Origin: an uncultured bacterium
GTDB taxonomy: Bacteria > Pseudomonadota > Gammaproteobacteria > Burkholderiales > Burkholderiaceae_E
DNA: 6,150 nucleotides
Reading direction: 5' to 3'
Assembly (NCBI GenBank): GCA_903864485.1
Contig: CAIPGD010000342.1
Location: forward strand, 1-6,150
The notes under the pieces are model-generated. The model was not told the DNA's origin. It saw nothing but the letters and a program-made list of their open reading frames with translations, and did not search any database. This document shows positions 5,070 through 6,150 of this stretch, piece by piece (the first letter of the stretch is position 1; each line of letters starts with the position of its first letter). The position numbers and the translations under genes are program-made.

Positions 5070-6150
5070 ATGATCCGAACCGACATGCTTGCATTGTCGA
5101 CATTGCGCACCGCAACCCGCCGTGCGACCCGCGTTTTATCTACCCTGGTGAGCACGTTGACAGCGGCCATCGTCATGGGCTTCGCGGCACCCGCTGCCGC
5201 CGAGGTGGAAGTTCAGTGGTGGCACTCCATGGGCGGCGCCCTGGGCGAATGGGTCAACGGCCTGGCCAAAGACTTCAATGAAAGTCAGAAGGAATTCAAG
5301 GTCGTTCCAACGTTCAAAGGTACTTACGATGAGTCGATGACGGCTGCAATCGCCGCCTTTCGGGCCGGTAATGCGCCGCATATCCTGCAGGTTTTCGAAG
5401 TCGGTACCGCCACGATGATGGCGAGCAAGGGCGTGGTTGTGCCAGTCGGCAAAGTCATGAAAGACGCGGGCGAGAAGTTCGACCCGAGCGCCTATGTGCC
5501 GGCGGTGGCGGGTTATTACACTTCGCCCAAGGGCGAAATGCTGAGCCTGCCGTTTAACAGCTCGACGACGATTTTCTGGTTCAATAAGGATGCCTTCAAG
5601 GCGGCCGGCATTGATACCGCGCGCCCACCGACCACTTGGCCTGAAGTGGCGCTGGCCGCAGCCAAGCTCAAAGCCACCGGTCATAAGTGTCCGTTCACGA
5701 CCTCGTGGGAAACCTGGACCCAGCTCGAGAGTTTTTCCGCCTGGCACAACGTTGAATTTGCGACCAAGCGCAATGGCTTCAATGGGCTCGACACGCGTCT
5801 GGCCTTCAACACCCCTCTCCATGTTCGCCATATCGAAAATCTGGCCAACATGTCCAAGCAGGGTCTGTTTGTCTACAAGGGTCGCGGCGGTGCGGGCGAT
5901 GCGCCGTTTATCTCGGGTGAATGTGCGATGACGACCGGTAGCTCGGCGATGTATGCCAACGTCAAGCGCAATGCGAAGTTTGCCTTTGGCGCGGCGACCC
6001 TGCCGTACTACCCCGATGTCACCGGTGCGCCACAGAACACCATCATTGGTGGCGCGAGCCTCTGGGTGATGTCGGGCAAGAAAGCAGAAGAGTACCGAGC
6101 CGTGGCTGCCTTTTTTAGTTACCTCAGCAAGGCCGACGTCCAGTCCAAGA
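5070..6150 (+). CDS. ugpB: sn-Glycerol-3-phosphate / glycerophosphodiester ABC transporter periplasmic binding protein (partial, 3' end beyond window)
   Basis: UgpB captures glycerol-3-phosphate and glycerophosphodiesters in the periplasm and hands them to the UgpAE-C importer as a phosphate or carbon source. 360 residues are visible; the E. coli protein has 438, so about 80 are missing at the right edge. The N terminus is a Sec-type signal peptide with an unusually long basic n-region (about 1-25), a hydrophobic core and a likely cut after PAAA (44). Segments almost identical to E. coli UgpB include WHSM (51-54), the AAIAAFRAGNAP..LQV.EVGTATMMAS region (92-119), PFNSST (161-166), QLE.FSAW (218-225) and IIGGASLWVM (325-334). 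Trp213 and Trp216 correspond to the two ligand-stacking tryptophans of the E. coli protein. A Pho box upstream suggests phosphate-starvation control. A 92-bp gap separates it from the FAH-family gene, so a separate transcription unit is likely. Confidence 0.97.
   Translation, partial: MIRTDMLALSTLRTATRRATRVLSTLVSTLTAAIVMGFAAPAAAEVEVQWWHSMGGALGEWVNGLAKDFNESQKEFKVVPTFKGTYDESMTAAIAAFRAGNAPHILQVFEVGTATMMASKGVVVPVGKVMKDAGEKFDPSAYVPAVAGYYTSPKGEMLSLPFNSSTTIFWFNKDAFKAAGIDTARPPTTWPEVALAAAKLKATGHKCPFTTSWETWTQLESFSAWHNVEFATKRNGFNGLDTRLAFNTPLHVRHIENLANMSKQGLFVYKGRGGAGDAPFISGECAMTTGSSAMYANVKRNAKFAFGAATLPYYPDVTGAPQNTIIGGASLWVMSGKKAEEYRAVAAFFSYLSKADVQSK

Noticed and set aside
5136..5831. Long minus-strand open frame (231 codons) opposite ugpB
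   Set aside because: ugpB is unmistakable on the plus strand. The antisense product is low-complexity Arg/Gly/His-rich and typical of GC-rich shadow frames.

Overview
The window looks like chromosomal DNA of a fairly GC-rich proteobacterium (about 60% G+C by eye). Gene order and protein style suggest a betaproteobacterium such as a member of the Burkholderiales, but this is inferred from general resemblance, not from a search. It carries six well-supported protein genes plus the tail of a seventh. I see no mobile element, tRNA, rRNA or CRISPR array, and no gene-free stretch longer than about 100 bases.

Left and centre (72-4097, minus strand): a four-gene operon for a peptide-type (Dpp/Opp/Gsi family) ABC importer, transcribed right to left. 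The order is permease B (4097-3117), permease C (3078-2158), ATPase D (2161-1181) and ATPase F (1184-72). C/D and D/F overlap by a few bases, which points to translational coupling. No gene for the periplasmic substrate-binding protein is present next to it. The last gene overlaps, tail to tail, the end of a plus-strand gene whose last 27 codons encode a hydrophobic C terminus. The F-type ATPase carries a run of four-residue Gly-Ser repeats, encoded by a 12-bp tandem repeat, inside its C-terminal cysteine region.

Right (4159-4977, plus strand): a fumarylacetoacetate-hydrolase-family enzyme most like fumarylpyruvate/acylpyruvate hydrolases. It starts only 61 bp from the importer operon and is transcribed away from it. 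It begins with a convincing twin-arginine signal peptide, so this normally cytoplasmic type of enzyme is predicted to be exported. The pairing suggests a periplasmic hydrolase working with the importer, but the substrate cannot be read from the sequence.

Far right (5070-6150, plus strand, cut by the window end): ugpB, the periplasmic glycerol-3-phosphate/glycerophosphodiester binding protein, very like the E. coli protein. A good match to a PhoB-binding Pho box lies 57 bp upstream, so phosphate-starvation control is likely. The remaining ugp genes presumably follow outside the window.

Overall these are recognisable families. The most unusual points are the Tat-exported FAH enzyme, the importer without a local binding protein, and the repeat-expanded cysteine loop of the ATPase.
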